This document shows, piece by piece, positions 11,389 through 23,566 of a DNA stretch of 64,000 bases. The position numbers and the translations under genes are program-made. Source of the stretch: Patella vulgata (Eukaryota; Mollusca; Gastropoda; Patellidae); assembly GCF_932274485.2 (NCBI RefSeq), contig NC_065880.2:8409695-8473694 (forward strand), written 5' to 3'. The notes below the pieces were generated by a model. The model saw nothing but the letters and a program-made list of their open reading frames with translations, ran no database searches and was not told where the DNA came from. The first letter of the stretch is position 1; each line of letters begins with the position of its first letter.

Positions 11389-11685
11389 GTCATCAATGGC
11401 TCAACGTCACAAACATTACCACATCATCAATAGCACAACGTTACAATCACTACCACGGCATCACCAACATGACGTAACGAACTATTACGTCACCACTAAC
11501 CCAACGTCAGAAACACTAATACGTCATCCAACATGGCGTCACAAACACTGCTACGTTATCAAAAACACGTCACAAACGCTTATACCTCATCCCCCAACAT
11601 GATGCCACTAACACTACCATCTCACCACGTCATCACCAACACCACATCACAAACACTAATAGGTCATCACCAACATGGCGACAAT
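11389..11685. repeat. Degenerate minisatellite rich in ACGTCA
   Basis: Irregular units of about 36 bp built on ACGTCACAAACACTACCAC and CATCACCAACATGGC. The frame across it is an artefact of the repeat. Confidence 0.75.
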
Positions 11686-11689
11686 AGCG

Positions 11690-12556
11690 TCTCTGCTTCA
11701 TTGCTTTAAGTGAATCAAGAACTACTTCAATATTCTGGAAATTTAAATATATTTGATGTATTTATATAGAATCTATTATGTAGAATATAATTATTTTATA
11801 TACTTGTATTGTTACTATACTTATATAAAATCTATATGTACTGTTACTATAGAATGTATTTGATATACGTGTATATAATCTATATGTACTGTTATAATAT
11901 ATCTATAACTGTTGACTTTAGCCTGTATTATAGCAATCTAGATCTTAACCGAGTTTCTATATTGAACATAGATTAGCTATTAGAAAGTTGACCGCTGGAA
12001 TCATAGCAAGTCAATGGACTATGCTGATAGATATGATGAAAATATTCCAACATGTCATCATTTCTTACAAGTGAATAAATCTTGGGTCCATTTGACTCGC
12101 ATTATGTATAAATAAAATAAAACCAAGTACGAACAATCCAAACCCTAAGACAGAATTCGAAGTCCTAAAAAAACGGTATAGGCAAAATAGTGTATTCAAG
12201 CAAAATAGTGTAATCAGCAAATGGACTGCTCCTCGTGTACAAAATACACGACAAACAGTGGTAACAGGTGTCCGGAAGAGTAAGCTTACCCTGCCTGGCG
12301 CCACACCCGCCATAGCTGCATCCAAACTATTAGGCGAAATGTCGGTAAAATAGCGTGATTGGCCAATGAACTATCGGTATGCAAAATGCACGCGATGAAC
12401 TGTGTTAACGATGTAGTAGACAGACAGACATTATCAGGGAGATAGTAATGTCATTTTGAGACTAAGATAGGGTAAATTGTCGATGGTTAAGTGTCTAATA
12501 CGGTGGTTTCCACTTCTCAAGGAATCTTTTACCTGTCCGTTGTTTGTTAGTGTTAG
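11690..12556. other. Unassigned; contains a two-copy dispersed repeat
   Basis: 12105-12175 (AACCAAGTACGAACAATCCA then AAC...CGAAGTCCTAAAAAAAC) recurs at 54452-54522 in intron 7. The rest is AT-rich with no gene evidence. Confidence 0.5.
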
Positions 12557-12922
12557 TCTGATTAAAATACAGATCTATATTTCGTTTCGTTTTTTTTATA
12601 CTTTCAATGGCCTACACTACATGAAGATCTGACCGGTTGTAGCGATAGGTCTCGTCAGAGGTCATACGAGCAGATTTTGACCCTATGACGTCAGACATTT
12701 GATTAACCAATCAGCATTGATGTTACTAGTCGATTACCCACAGTTCCGTGCAAAACACGCCTAAAGCTCGCCGTAACAGACCGTTTCATTAGCTATTCCC
12801 TCACATCATTCAGAACACGTTAATGATAACAACTCTTCCAGATCCTAGTGTAGTAAAGACAAGAAACACGAAATTTTGAACTATAAAAAACGAAACGAAA
12901 TAGGATCTGTGTTTTAATCAGA
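12557..12922. mobile_element. CGTTTCG-MITE copy 2
   Basis: The best-preserved ends: TCTGATTAAAATACAGATC at the left and the inverse GATCTGTGTTTTAATCAGA at the right. GTTAGTG occurs close by on both sides but not in register, so no clean target duplication is claimed. Confidence 0.85.
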
Positions 12923-13005
12923 TTGATGTTAGTGTCACATGAACCACCTTTCACCAATGACTTCTCAGACTGCGGCGAGATTCGAACCAGAGGATGCGCC
13001 GAAGT

Positions 13006-13205
13006 CAAAATGAAATGAAATGAAATGAAATGGAGTTTAACGTCCTACTGTTCTGCCCTGAACTGGGCTAATGAAGACGGACGTACGCCGTACAGTGTGC
13101 TATGGGGGGAATTATGCCCGGACAGCAGCACTACGGCCTACTCCTATATCGAATTCCAACTGTCAAGGGATCTTTTACGTGCACGCCATTGTGTACACGG
13201 GACAT
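13006..13205 (-). mobile_element. SINE-B, tail and body
   Basis: Four ATTTC units (as GAAAT), then the body to GTGTACACGGGAC. The head half is missing. Confidence 0.82.
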
Positions 13206-13531
13206 TAAGATCGCAGCCCTAAAACTATAGAATAGACATCCACACAAGCAGCAGCAATGGGTCATCAAGTTTTAAAATAAATGTTACATTTCATTTGTTT
13301 AAAAGAGCTTATGATTAATTGTCTGCGTCATTTCATTAGTGTATTTTATTTTTAATAACAACATCTCTGTATACAGTTTCAATGTCTAACTATATTTTAC
13401 TTTTAACATCTACATCTACGATCATCCTAGTTAATATTTTTTTAATATTTACTTGTGATCGTTTCAGTTAATGTATTCATATTTTACTTGTAGTATCTGT
13501 GACTGTTTTAGTTAATATATTCCTTTTATGT

Positions 13532-14380
13532 TTGTCATTCCATGTAAAGTGGGTCAATTTTCAGAAATCTGGGAAATCGACCCCCTCGAAATAATCTGGA
13601 AAAAAATATATGTTATTGAACATGCAAGAACTAGAAACTTGTGCGAAATTTGTGGTCTGTAGCTTACAAATTGACTGAGATACAGGTATTTGAGTTTCAT
13701 GAGTTACCGATAAGTTTTCGAAACAAAATATGTATCAATAATTTACCCGAGTTTCATATATCTTGTTTTTACCTTTCTAGTAAAGATATACAGCCAACCT
13801 TCCTAGTAAAGATAGCCCACCTTTCTAGTAAAGGTATACAGCCCACCTTTCCAGTAAAGATATACAGCCCAAATTTGATAGCATTAGAGAACTTTGTGTC
13901 TAGATTACGAATCTGCAATCAGATGACAGGTGAGTGGTAGGGTTCGCATGTTACCGGGCCATGAAAACCGAAAACAATTTGGTGTAATTGTATATTTTTT
14001 GGATTTTGTAGTGCACCAGGAGCTACAAGGTAATAGATATAGTTCCATATTTTGGCCTATCCCGAGATTGCCGGCAGTACTATATAACAAACATATGAAA
14101 ACGCATTAGTATTCACTAGATTCACAGAAAATTGACCTCGAATATGGTTTTAGACACAAATTTTTGAAAATTGCCTCGTATTCTTGAGCCGAAAGAACCC
14201 CGTAGATGAGCACCTAAAATTCTGAAACTTGTTGTGATTAAAGTTTGTGACCAATGTCTCCAACATGTGTTAAAACCATTCTTGCCACATACTGTCTAGA
14301 TATTTTTTTTTTATTTTTTCAAAATCTGTGTTTTAGGTCAATCTATTTCGATTTCCACTTGACATTGGATGACCCATTTG
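13532..14380. mobile_element. Candidate DNA element inside AT-rich satellite (about 850 bp)
   Basis: Ends GTCATTCCATGTAAAGTGG and, inverted, GTCATCCAATGTCAAGTGG. The satellite-like sequence outside (GTTTTAGTTAATAT) continues on both sides. It has no convincing frame. The interior has four units of about 32 bp at 13773-13870 built on CCTTTCTAGTAAAGATATACA. Confidence 0.6.
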
Positions 14381-14453
14381 TAATATGTGTAATCGTTTTA
14401 GTTAATATACTTATATTTTACTTTTAATATCTGCGACCCTTCTTGTTAATATA

Positions 14454-15952
14454 CTATTCAAAAAAAGTAGGGGATATTTGATTTTTAAGTGTTATTAAAG
14501 TCACCTAATGAAACTGACGAAGAAACAAATGACAAAATGAAATGAAGTTCACATTCATCGATTTATTCCAAATGATCGTTAGACTAAGTAAGGCACAGAC
14601 TGACCATTATAAGGGTAAAATGATACCCGGGGTCAAACAGCAAAGTTACCACAGCATCACAACCAAGTCAGTAACGGGTAAATCCTCCTCTGTTTGCCAA
14701 ACAAGCATTGATCCGACGTGGCATACTCCTAATGAGACGTCTAAGGTCATTTTGGTCCAGATTGTCCCTTGGACATTGGCAGGACGTTGTTGACGTTGAC
14801 GTAACCTCTGTCCAAGCATGTCCCAGACATGCTCGATGGGGGAGAGGTCGGGACTCAGTGCTGGCCAAGGTAATGTGGTGATGTTCTGTTGTTGGAGGTA
14901 ACCTGTAACGATCCTGGCCCTGTGACATCTTGCGTTGTCATCCTGGAAGATGAAACGGCGGCCATGACGTCGTGCGAACGGCACAACATGGACTGCCAAG
15001 ATGTTGTCCCGGTAGTACTGGCCTGTAACATGCCCTGCAACAACATGTAAAGCCGTTCTTCCAGCAACAGTGATGCCTCCCCACACCATAACAGAACCAC
15101 CCCCAAATCGATCATGTCTGATGACGTTAACGTCTTGGAAGCGCTCGTTTCGACGACGCCACACCCTCCTACGTCTGTCCAAAAAATCAACAGTGAACCT
15201 TGACTCATCTGAAAACATCACATTGCTCCAGCGTCGATTATCCCAGTGTTGACGATCCCTACACCAACGACGTCTTGCCTGAATGTGATGATCTCTCAAA
15301 CAAGGGATCACGCGAGGACGTCGGGCGCGAAGGTGACCCCTATGCAGTCGATTCCGAATCGTCTGGTCACTCACTCTCACACCAGTGTCTGTTTGAAGAC
15401 GAGCGCTGATCTGATTTGCTGTGATGACACGATTTCTCAAGGCCAAGGTACGGATAAATCGATCCTGGGCTTGAGTTGTCGCCCTTGGTCGACCTGAGCG
15501 TGGTCTGTCCTGTACAGATTGTGTATCACGGTATCTGGACCATAGCCTGCTTATGACAGACTGAGAAACATTCATCGTCCGCGCCACAACCGCCTGTGTT
15601 GTGCCGATCTGTAGCATGCCAAGGGCACGTAACCTTTCATTTTGGGTAAGCCGACGCATATCAAAATTTGTTTTCTGGTCACTAAAACAATTAAACTGAT
15701 GTTTCCACCCTGGAATTCAATGCCACAATGACTGTAACATTCAAAGTCAGAGTCGTGCAAATCTTGGGTTGGACCCCCATGATGATCCCAAGCATCACCT
15801 GCATTCCATGCGGTAGCTATTGGTGCGTTTGGGCGTCACATGTAACTGGAAATGTTTCTTCTGTTAGGTTATATAGTGACTTTTTTCGTAGTCATTTGCA
15901 TATTTTAGTATTATGCCCCCAAAATCAAACATCCCCTACTTTTTTTGAATAG
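14454..15952 (-). mobile_element. Tc1-type DNA transposon, copy 1 (1499 bp)
   Basis: Terminal inverted repeats of about 32 bp start CTATTCAAAAAAAGTAGGGG and are flanked by TA on both sides (14452-14453 and 15953-15954), the Tc1/mariner target duplication. It sits inside a run of AT-rich satellite-like units that resume on both sides. It differs from copy 2 (55996-57527) by roughly eight to ten substitutions, a 28-bp deletion and a 5-bp indel near the right end, so both moved recently. Confidence 0.95.
14646..15659 (-). pseudogene. Tc1 transposase, C-terminus lost by a 28-bp deletion
   Basis: The frame matches the 339-residue transposase of copy 2 through ANVQ (residue 297), with the helix-turn-helix DNA-binding half and all three catalytic acidic residues (D151, D241, E276). 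A 28-bp deletion around 14768 then shifts the frame, replacing the normal end (to GGFTRY) with an unrelated 40-residue tail. Other differences from copy 2 include I18 for M, D98 for G and H210 for R. The catalytic core is untouched, but the missing C-terminal helices make activity doubtful. Confidence 0.92.
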
Positions 15953-16175
15953 TATATATTGATTTCATTTTGATCGTTTTGATTTATATATTTATTTCAT
16001 GTTTAATATGTGTTATCGTTTTAGTTAATATTTTTATATTTTACTTTTAATATCGGTGACTCTTCTGGTTAATATATTGATTTCATTTTTTTAATATCAG
16101 TGATCGTTTTGATTAATATATTTATATTTTACTTTTAATATCTGTGACCCTTCTTGTTAATATATTAACTTTATT

Positions 16176-17872
16176 TCTACATGGGTAGCCTATATGCCAT
16201 ACACTAGTTTGTGTCCAATGGACGTACTTCCCCCTCTATCTGTCAGCTTTCTTTTGTTGGTAATAAGTCTTGGTATTTTGTAAGGCGCTTTAGAAAGTTT
16301 GTAGCAGACATAATTATATCACCAGGTTGACGGACGTAATAAAATAGTCCGCGTAAAACGACCATAAATAAAAGAGCCGACTAGATTTATTGCTCGCTTT
16401 TTCTTCACTTCATCAAGAAAATCTTGTATGTTGAAATACGTTACAGAAATAGGGTCGTCATCAAATTACGCCCTTATTTATCAAAGACAAAAAGGCTTTT
16501 TGACTTCCTCATATTCGTCCAGATAAGAAAGAAATAGCTATAATATTCATCGAAGATATCTTATTATCCCACAAAACAAATTAACATTTAAAATCCAATG
16601 GACTTTACAATTTTATTTTGGAAGCATTATAATACAAGGGCCCAAATTTATTTTTGAAATTAATTAAAATTATGTGTGGATCTAAATCCACGAGTAAATA
16701 TACACTAATATATACATGCAGAGAGAGCTTCAGTCGTGATGCCTTACAGTGCATTTGCTTCGTTCGTATTCATGTTGAGTTCTTATAATCATTAATATAC
16801 ATATAATATACCACGAACACATCGACCATGAGATAATTCACGTTCAATGTAATCCAACAGAGAACTAAAACCCAGTAAATTGAACCACGTTTAGTTGCAC
16901 ATTATTGTCGGCCTGTGAATAAAACCCTTCACTTCATTTGTAGGCCTAGATGACAAAACTAAAAACAATTCACGGACATTGTAAGCCGAATAAGAACTAA
17001 AACCGAGATTACCAAGGAAACCAACCCTAGTGGTAAATTCCGAGTCTATGAATTAAAACCTTCACCTAATATCTGACTTAAAATAAATCTAAAGAAAAAT
17101 ACAAGTCCAAAACTGTTATTCACAAAATGGTTCATTGACATCTAATTTTAATAGAATAAAAAATTTACAAGACAACAGTCTGTATAGAATCGATTATTAT
17201 CGAGTGGATAAATAAAAGCCTAAAGTACTATGACTTATGGTCTTTTGTTTTATTAAATTAATCAAGTTGAAGTCTTGACATCAAATGTTTCTGACACTAT
17301 CCAGATACATCGGTATCAACCAGTCGCCATTTTTATTCCGTGTCCTACAAGATTAATACAAAATAATAACTACTTACACTCTCTACAATTATCTCCGTTT
17401 GAGAACAGACACTAACCTAGTTGACAGACACATTAAAATTCCTAAATCGACGATTTTAGTCGAAAACTCTAAGTATACTTCGTGAATTTTGAGAAATATT
17501 TATTCCACTCCCATTTAAATAAAAATAAAATAAAATGGTTTATTTAATCTTTGTACGTATAGCAGATGTGAAAAGGACTAGAACCGCCTGACAAACATGG
17601 CGGCCAAACATGGCGGCCATTCAGGACAGAGATCTATTCTCGAAGTAGGTAGTTCTCTGTGTGGAGAATGGCGTTTAGTGAGTTGTATTAATCCTCGGTT
17701 ACCCAGTGTACTTATTCCGTTCTACTCCACTATACCCTGGGCTAATCCAAAGGGTTTCCACTGGGTAACCGAAGATGGATAGCCCCTAAAGAATTGTAAA
17801 GAGTGCACGATACCTTGTCAACATGGAAAGATTTTTTTTATATATATATAAGCAATATTTTTATTAAGATTC
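16176..17872. other. Unassigned sequence (about 1.7 kb)
   Basis: AT-rich, with no frame above background. 16932-17008 repeats 5929-5998. ACATGGCGGCCAAACATGGCGGCC at 17596 (two units of ACATGGCGGCCA) is a short direct repeat. No gene is supported. Confidence 0.5.
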
Positions 17873-18039
17873 GTGACAAGGAGTAGGGTCGCCTGTCCAA
17901 ACTCGTGGGTTATCTCCAGGTCCTCCGGTTTCCCCCCACGGCTAAAGACCCCTACGCGCAAGCGAATTAGTGAAATAAAGTTGAACCATATGTTAGTCCC
18001 GAAATGACCTAGTTTGTGTCGAGTAGACGTTAAACCCCA

Positions 18040-18081
<42 letters not shown>
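17873..18081 (+). mobile_element. SINE-A, head missing
   Basis: From GACAAGGAGTAGGGTCGCC to the CT tail (18033-18081). Confidence 0.85.
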
Positions 18082-18085
<4 letters not shown>

Positions 18086-18378
18086 GATTCATATCCTATA
18101 TTAAACCGTCCCCCCCCCCCCGTCAGATATAGATCCATGTATTTATATTTTATAAATAAACAAACAATGTACAAGTGAAAATATAATCATAATTACAGTG
18201 AATGTGTTATAGTTGTCCCTGGAACCGTCTCGTGGTTCCGAAAAACGAGTGGACAGTTTTAAAAATAATGAGTGAGTTTTCCGTGTGGTCAATTCTGTGC
18301 AATAAGACATTAGTGTTTCGATGGATAGTAGGTAAATTATTTATTGTATTATTTCAGGCATCTAACATATCAATAGAG

Positions 18379-18526
18379 AATCTCCTACTCGTCTTTTTTG
18401 ATATCAAAAAATATCAACACAAGTTAATAAAGTAACAAATAACGAGGCTCTGTCGAGTTTTATTTTTTACTTTATCAACGAGTGATGATATTTTTTGATA
18501 TAAAAAAAGACGAGTAGGAGATTTTA
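18379..18526. repeat. Hairpin element with 38-bp arms
   Basis: AATCTCCTACTCGTCTTTTT (18379) and its inverse at 18488-18526 continue into TGATATCAAAAAATATCA. The loop is itself partly palindromic. This is probably a small foldback MITE. Confidence 0.7.
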
Positions 18527-18723
18527 TTTATCACCCAATTCCTTCTTACATCCACAAATAGATAAATATAATTCTTTGCTGTAGATTTCACTTTTACTGA
18601 ACATTACGGCGTAGTGATACATCATTTTTTGACAGCAATTCAACCATTGCAAAGTCCGAGTCTATAAATAAAAAGATTATCTTTCCTTGTCGGTTTCCGC
18701 GTGTGTGTGTGGGTGCGTGCGTG

Positions 18724-19008
18724 CGTGTTTTTAGCGTCCACTTGATAAAAACTAGGTCATTTCGGGACTAACACGTGGTCCAATTTTATTTCAATAATTC
18801 GCTTGCGCGTAGGGGGTCTTTAGCAGTATGTGGAAACCGGGAGACCTGGAGAAAATCCAGGAAGTTGAACAGGCAATCCTACCCCTTGTTACGTACAACT
18901 GGGGAATCACGCCAGTTGACTCAATGACGGACCTTATGACACACGCCAGTTGACTCAATGACGGACCTTATGACACAGCGCCCACGTGCAAACCATTTGG
19001 CCATGTTA
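18724..19008 (-). mobile_element. SINE-A with a 30-bp tandem duplication in the head
   Basis: A complete body. CACGCCAGTTGACTCAATGA then CGGACCTTATGA occurs twice in a row (18908-18972). The tail is replaced by a GT/GC-rich run. Confidence 0.83.
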
Positions 19009-19054
19009 TAACGCCACGCAATGACTGGCTGCGTTTTTTTTAATAAAAAAAACC

Positions 19055-19158
19055 ACGTCCTGCACCACTGAAACCATGTTTTCTTAGTCAACATCGGGAT
19101 CGAACCCGGAACCTCCTGGATAAGGAACCAACGCCTTACTCACTGAACCACCGAGGGT
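19055..19158 (-). mobile_element. SINE-B head fragment
   Basis: CGTCCTGCACCACTGA to ACTCACTGAACCACCG, including box B (GGGATCGAACCC). Confidence 0.7.
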
Positions 19159-19671
19159 CTAGTGTTGGTCGGATGCCGAATTGTCTTCCATACAGAACAC
19201 AGCTCTTTTTTCTGTTCAGAAGAGTTAAAACGCACACAAGAAATACTGGAAACAATCGAGACAATACGTCAAATCTTGAATATAGACACAGAAGACAACG
19301 GACCACATCGTTATCGACCAGTGTCCTGTGGGATTTATAGTCGAATGGACGACGTCTCTTTTATTGACTGGTAAGATTTTAGTAGACATTTTGTTTTCTA
19401 CAGGGAGAGATCACATAACACAGAGTCGTCCGTAATCTATATACAACTGTCATATGTTACCCCATGCTTCTACATTCTGAGCAGCAGACATTATGGAAAG
19501 CAATAAAGTTCAAAATTTCTTATTCCGTTTTGATTCCTAAGGGAGAAATCATGTCGTATACAATCTATAACACTGCTATATGTCAACACACACTTCGGCA
19601 TATTGAATATCAACCGTTGTAAAATATGGGAAGCAGGGCGGCTAAAAATTATGGCAGGTCGTACACAGAAG

Positions 19672-20027
19672 AGGTTTAACGTCCACTCGACCAAAACCAG
19701 GTAATTTCGTGAGAAACATATGGTTCAATTTATTTCAATTTTTATGTCTATTTTCAGTGCGCCATACAATGATCTATGGGGGACATTTTGCCCGAACAGC
19801 GGCTCTTATTTCGAATTCAAACTGTCAAGGGCTCTTTTAAGTGCACGCCACTGTGTACACTGGTCCTCGTTTTTTCGTACTATGCGAATGACTAGATGCT
19901 GTCCTTGCCAGGACCCTCGACTTGCACTACTGACAGGGGGAAACCGCGCCGGAAAATCCCGAGGAACTTCTCTTGGCCAACACCGGGGATGAACCAGCGT
20001 CTTACTCGCTGAGCCAACGTGACTCCA
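19672..20027 (-). mobile_element. SINE-A tail joined to SINE-B body and head
   Basis: 19672-19735 is the SINE-A 3' end (GGTTTAACGTCCACTCGACC). From 19757 the sequence is SINE-B, from GCGCCATACAATGATCTATG to the head ACTCGCTGAGCCAACGTGAC. This is either two adjacent insertions or a chimera. Confidence 0.75.
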
Positions 20028-20206
20028 GAGATTGGAAAACACCAAGAGCGAAATTAACATCCTTTTTTACTGAAAGCTAGCTTGGATTTGCGCTATTACG
20101 TCATATTATTTATGGTATGCAATTTTTTAAAGATTTTAATCCACCAGGGTCAAATCACCGCTCGCGTTCTCCTTCATACCTGCTTGTGGAGATTAAACTA
20201 TAACAC

Positions 20207-20321
20207 TAGACTGGATATCCTGCACTTAATGACGTCAGACTTGTTCCTACGTCACGGCGCTATTCAGACAAGGAGTGATGTAGGAGCGAGTCTGACGTAT
20301 TAGAGCAGGTTATCCAGTCTA
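20207..20321. mobile_element. Foldback MITE (115 bp) with 10-bp target duplication
   Basis: It begins TAGACTGGATATCCTGC and ends with the near inverse GCAGGTTATCCAGTCTA, and the interior is also largely palindromic around ACGTCAGACT. The sequence ACTATAACAC lies on both sides (20197-20206 and 20322-20331). A 9-10 bp duplication suggests a Mutator-like origin; the superfamily is inference. Confidence 0.82.
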
Positions 20322-20331
20322 ACTATAACAC

Positions 20332-21074
20332 ATACTCATGGAAAACGGCTACTTATTTATTTTGGCGACATTTCGAAGAGTATTCTTTCAACGTCAATAA
20401 GCTAAGACAGTATGCGTTGTACTTTATTGCTCTATCAACTTAACCGTTCATGACCGCAACTTTACGAAGCTGGTAGGTAACAATGAGTTTGTTATAGGCG
20501 TAGCAGAACTTATTATTCCAGTAGCGTGAGCATTTAATAAATATCCGCCACCACCGACCTTTAACTTTTAAAAATAAGATGTTTCTACTCCACAAAAAGT
20601 ACAAGTAAACGACCATTTAACGAACTAATTTCAAACTGGCTTCTCTAAAATACTACAGTTCCATATTATAATTGAAGTTTTTTGATCACATTATTTATTT
20701 TGTATTCAGCCGCACGACCCAAGCTTGAGACTTGAAGGACATTCAACTGTTTGAACTGGCAGTTCAAGTCATTATTTTTCAATTTGCTGCTCAAAAAACT
20801 AAGTTTAACCGATAACGTCTCTCCTTTTTTTAAAACTTTGCCCTTCTATGTCTGAAAAATAGATTTAATTTGAAAAGGTCAAGTGTGTTGCTATGTATGT
20901 GAAGGAGCCAAGGGAGAAAAAAGTACGTGTTTTTGGTTTGGGTTTTTTTCTTATCTTTTTTTTCGGGGTGGGGAGGGGGAGAAGGTATTTTAAAAACGGT
21001 CAACAACGCATACGAATACATTATAGTCACGTGTATCAAACGAGATTTAATTTGAAACGGTCAACGGTTTGTTG
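20332..21074. other. Unassigned sequence
   Basis: No gene or repeat family recognised. GATTTAATTTGAAA.GGTCAA occurs at 20868 and 21044 as a loose lead-in to the following minisatellite. Confidence 0.4.
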
Positions 21075-21640
21075 GGGATGGTAGGTAGTTAAGGAGACAA
21101 AAGGCCAAGGGTTTGTTTGGGATGGTAGGTAGCTAAGGTAACAAAAGGTCAGGGGTTTGTTGGGGATGGTAGGTAACTAAGGAGACAAAAGAGAATATTG
21201 TTAGGGATGGTAGGTAACTAAGGAGACAAAAGGTCAAGGGTTTGTTTGGGATGGTAGGTAGCTAAGGTAACAAACGGTCAAGGGTTTGTTTGAGATGGTA
21301 GGTAGCTAAGGTAACAAAAGGTCAGGGGTTTGTTGGGGATGGTAGGTAACTAAGGAGACAAAAGAGAATATTGTTAGGGATGGTAGGTAACTAAGGAGAC
21401 AAAAGGTCAAGGGTTTGTTTGGGATGGTAGGTAGCTAAGGTAACAAACGGTCATGGGTTTGTTTGAGATGGTAGGTAGCTAAGGTAATAAAATGTCAGGG
21501 GTTTGTTGGGTATGGTAGATAGCTAAGGAGACAAAGGGTCAAGGGTGTGTTTGGGATGGTAGGTAGCTAAGGAGACACAAGGTCAAGGGTTTGTTGGGAT
21601 GGTAGGTAGCTAAGGAGACAAAGGAGAATATTGTTAGGAT
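21075..21640. repeat. 44-45 bp minisatellite with a higher-order unit
   Basis: About 13 units of GGGATGGTAGGTAGCTAAGG plus AGACAAAAGGTCAAGGGTTTGTTT (given in parts). A four-unit block of about 177 bp, marked by the variant GAGAATATTGTTAGGG, occurs at 21149-21325 and again at 21326-21500. Confidence 0.87.
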
Positions 21641-21794
21641 TTGTTTATTAAAACGGTCGACAAAGGTACTGTATATCCTCGATTCTTTCCTCGAGGCATG
21701 TCCTCGATTCTGAAAGGTCGAAAAGTGTGGTCGAATGGACATTATTCCCCGTCTCAAATCTTTATTGACAAAATAGCCTCAAGATATTAATTAA

Positions 21795-22191
21795 ACATAC
21801 ATTATGCAAGAGCTACATCTGTCTATTACAGGTCTTTCTTTATGCCTAAAATATTATATAAATTATTAATTAGACATTAATTAACTTATCCAGACCATAA
21901 TCAACCCTCGATGTCAACGCTAGCCCGCGATATTTACTGGATTAGGATCCGATTTGCTGCTCCACGTTCAATCTTGATTTAATCATGAAATGGATAATCG
22001 CGGCTGTGATTTTTATCGTACCGACTTTAGTAATGATGATCGAGGCTAGGTCGAAAATTCAATCGCTAAAATCTCGGTTTAGAGTGGATCAATTTGACTG
22101 AAATTTTCAGCAAATTCCCTTTACATTATCTAGTTTGGAACTATTATAGTGAGAGCTGTCAGCTCTTTATTTAATCTCCCATAATGTATCT
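21795..22191 (+). mobile_element. TTAA-MITE copy 3
   Basis: A complete 397-bp copy flanked by TTAA (21791-21794, 22192-22195), with ACATACATTATGCAAG at the left and CCCATAATGTATCT at the right. Confidence 0.85.
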
Positions 22192-22438
22192 TTAATTGAG
22201 AATAATGAGAATTCTTTTTTTGGAAAAGAACGACAGGACATGGATGTAAAATGGATGTAAAAATGTTTTTGAAATAGTTCCGAAAAAAAAAACTCTTAAA
22301 TATTTGTGCTACAACATCGATAAACACGCTCAGGACTGTTCCGAATTTATCCGGGATGCATTGTCCATTTAACTATGCTTGAACCTTGAGAACACGTAAC
22401 AGTAAATATTTATCCTTTAACTAATACATACCACACAA

Positions 22439-22799
22439 TCTAATTAAAATATATATTTCGTTTCGTTTTTTTTTATACTACATGAAGATCTGACCAGTTG
22501 TAGTGGAAGGTCATACGAGCGGCTTTTGATCCTATAACGTCAGACATTTGATTAACCAGTGTTTCTAGTGGGTTACCCGCAGGTCTGTGCAACTCACACC
22601 AAAAACTAGCCGTAACAGATCGTTTCATTGGATAACAACTCTTTCGGATCCCAGTGTACTTGTCAACGATATCACCCTCGATGGAAATGGACGTAAAACT
22701 TCGGGAACGAACGAACGATCCTAGTGTAGTAAATAAGTAAAACGAAATTTTTAACTATTAAAAAAAACGAAACGAAATAGGATCTGTGTTTTAATCAGA
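22439..22799. mobile_element. CGTTTCG-MITE copy 3
   Basis: TCTAATTAAAATATATATTTCG at the left (given in full as the end sequence, partly changed) and the family right end at 22799. The interior has an extra stretch around 22655-22710 not seen in copies 1 and 2. Confidence 0.8.
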
Positions 22800-23321
22800 T
22801 TGTACAGATAACAGTCATGTTAATCAAGTCTAAAACTCCTTATTTGGTTACACAACTTCATTGAACTATTTTAGTGAACATATGATGTCTTAATATAAAG
22901 AAAATAATTCAATAACCTAACTTTGATCAGTTGACAGAAACGATCAACAACGCGTAGGAATACATAATTGTCACGATTGTCAAGTCTAATGACCCAGAGA
23001 AGAACGTTTCATTGAGTGACCTAACCCCATTAAATACGATGTGAAATCTAAGATGAAGAACTTGAATTATTAAACCAACTTTGATCAACTGACCTTAAAT
23101 TTGCCAATGTCATAAAAATTCCCCGTAAGAAGCAGTTCATTTGTTTTTGTCATGACCCATGGCTTTGGCGAGCCAAACAATCACTATAATAAGTTGGGGA
23201 TAATCAATGGATTTCATAGATTCTCGTCTTCTGCTTTGATCTTTCCGAGAATGATGGAATATTATATAGTTAAGAGTAAACTAGGACCTCGGCTGATAGC
23301 GTACTCCTTCTTAAAGGAGGG
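22800..23321. other. Unassigned AT-rich sequence
   Basis: No supported gene or repeat family. Confidence 0.4.
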
Positions 23322-23566
23322 GGGTTGGGTGGCCGAATGGTTAACGCGTGCGCGTTTCATGATAAGGTCTCTCATTGAGTCAAGTGGTGTGGTTTCGATT
23401 CCCCGGTTGTACGTGACAAAGAGTAGGGTCGCCTATCCATTCTATTGGGTTTTCTCCGAGTCCTCCGGTTTCCTCCCACTGTGAATCAATGAAATACAAT
23501 TGAACCATATGTTAGTCCCGAAATGACCTAGTTCGCGTCGAGTGGACGTTAAACCCAATTTTTCTA
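23322..23566 (+). mobile_element. SINE-A, internally deleted
   Basis: A complete head (GGTTGGGTGGCCGAATGGTT) and 3' end. The CTAAAGACCCCTACGCGCAA segment is missing. The tail is T-rich rather than CT. Confidence 0.85.

Larger units (their letters stand above)
13320..16175. repeat. AT-rich satellite-like units split by two transposons
   Basis: Loose units of about 60-70 bp containing GTTTTAGTTAATAT, TTTTACTTTTAATATC and TGTGACC lie at 13340-13531, 14381-14453 and 15953-16175. They are interrupted by the 850-bp candidate element and by Tc1 copy 1, so the array is older than both. Confidence 0.75.

Noticed and set aside
14855-15497. Other frames of 60-117 codons within Tc1 copy 1 (and the same in copy 2)
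   Set aside because: They are shadows of the transposase frame in other frames.
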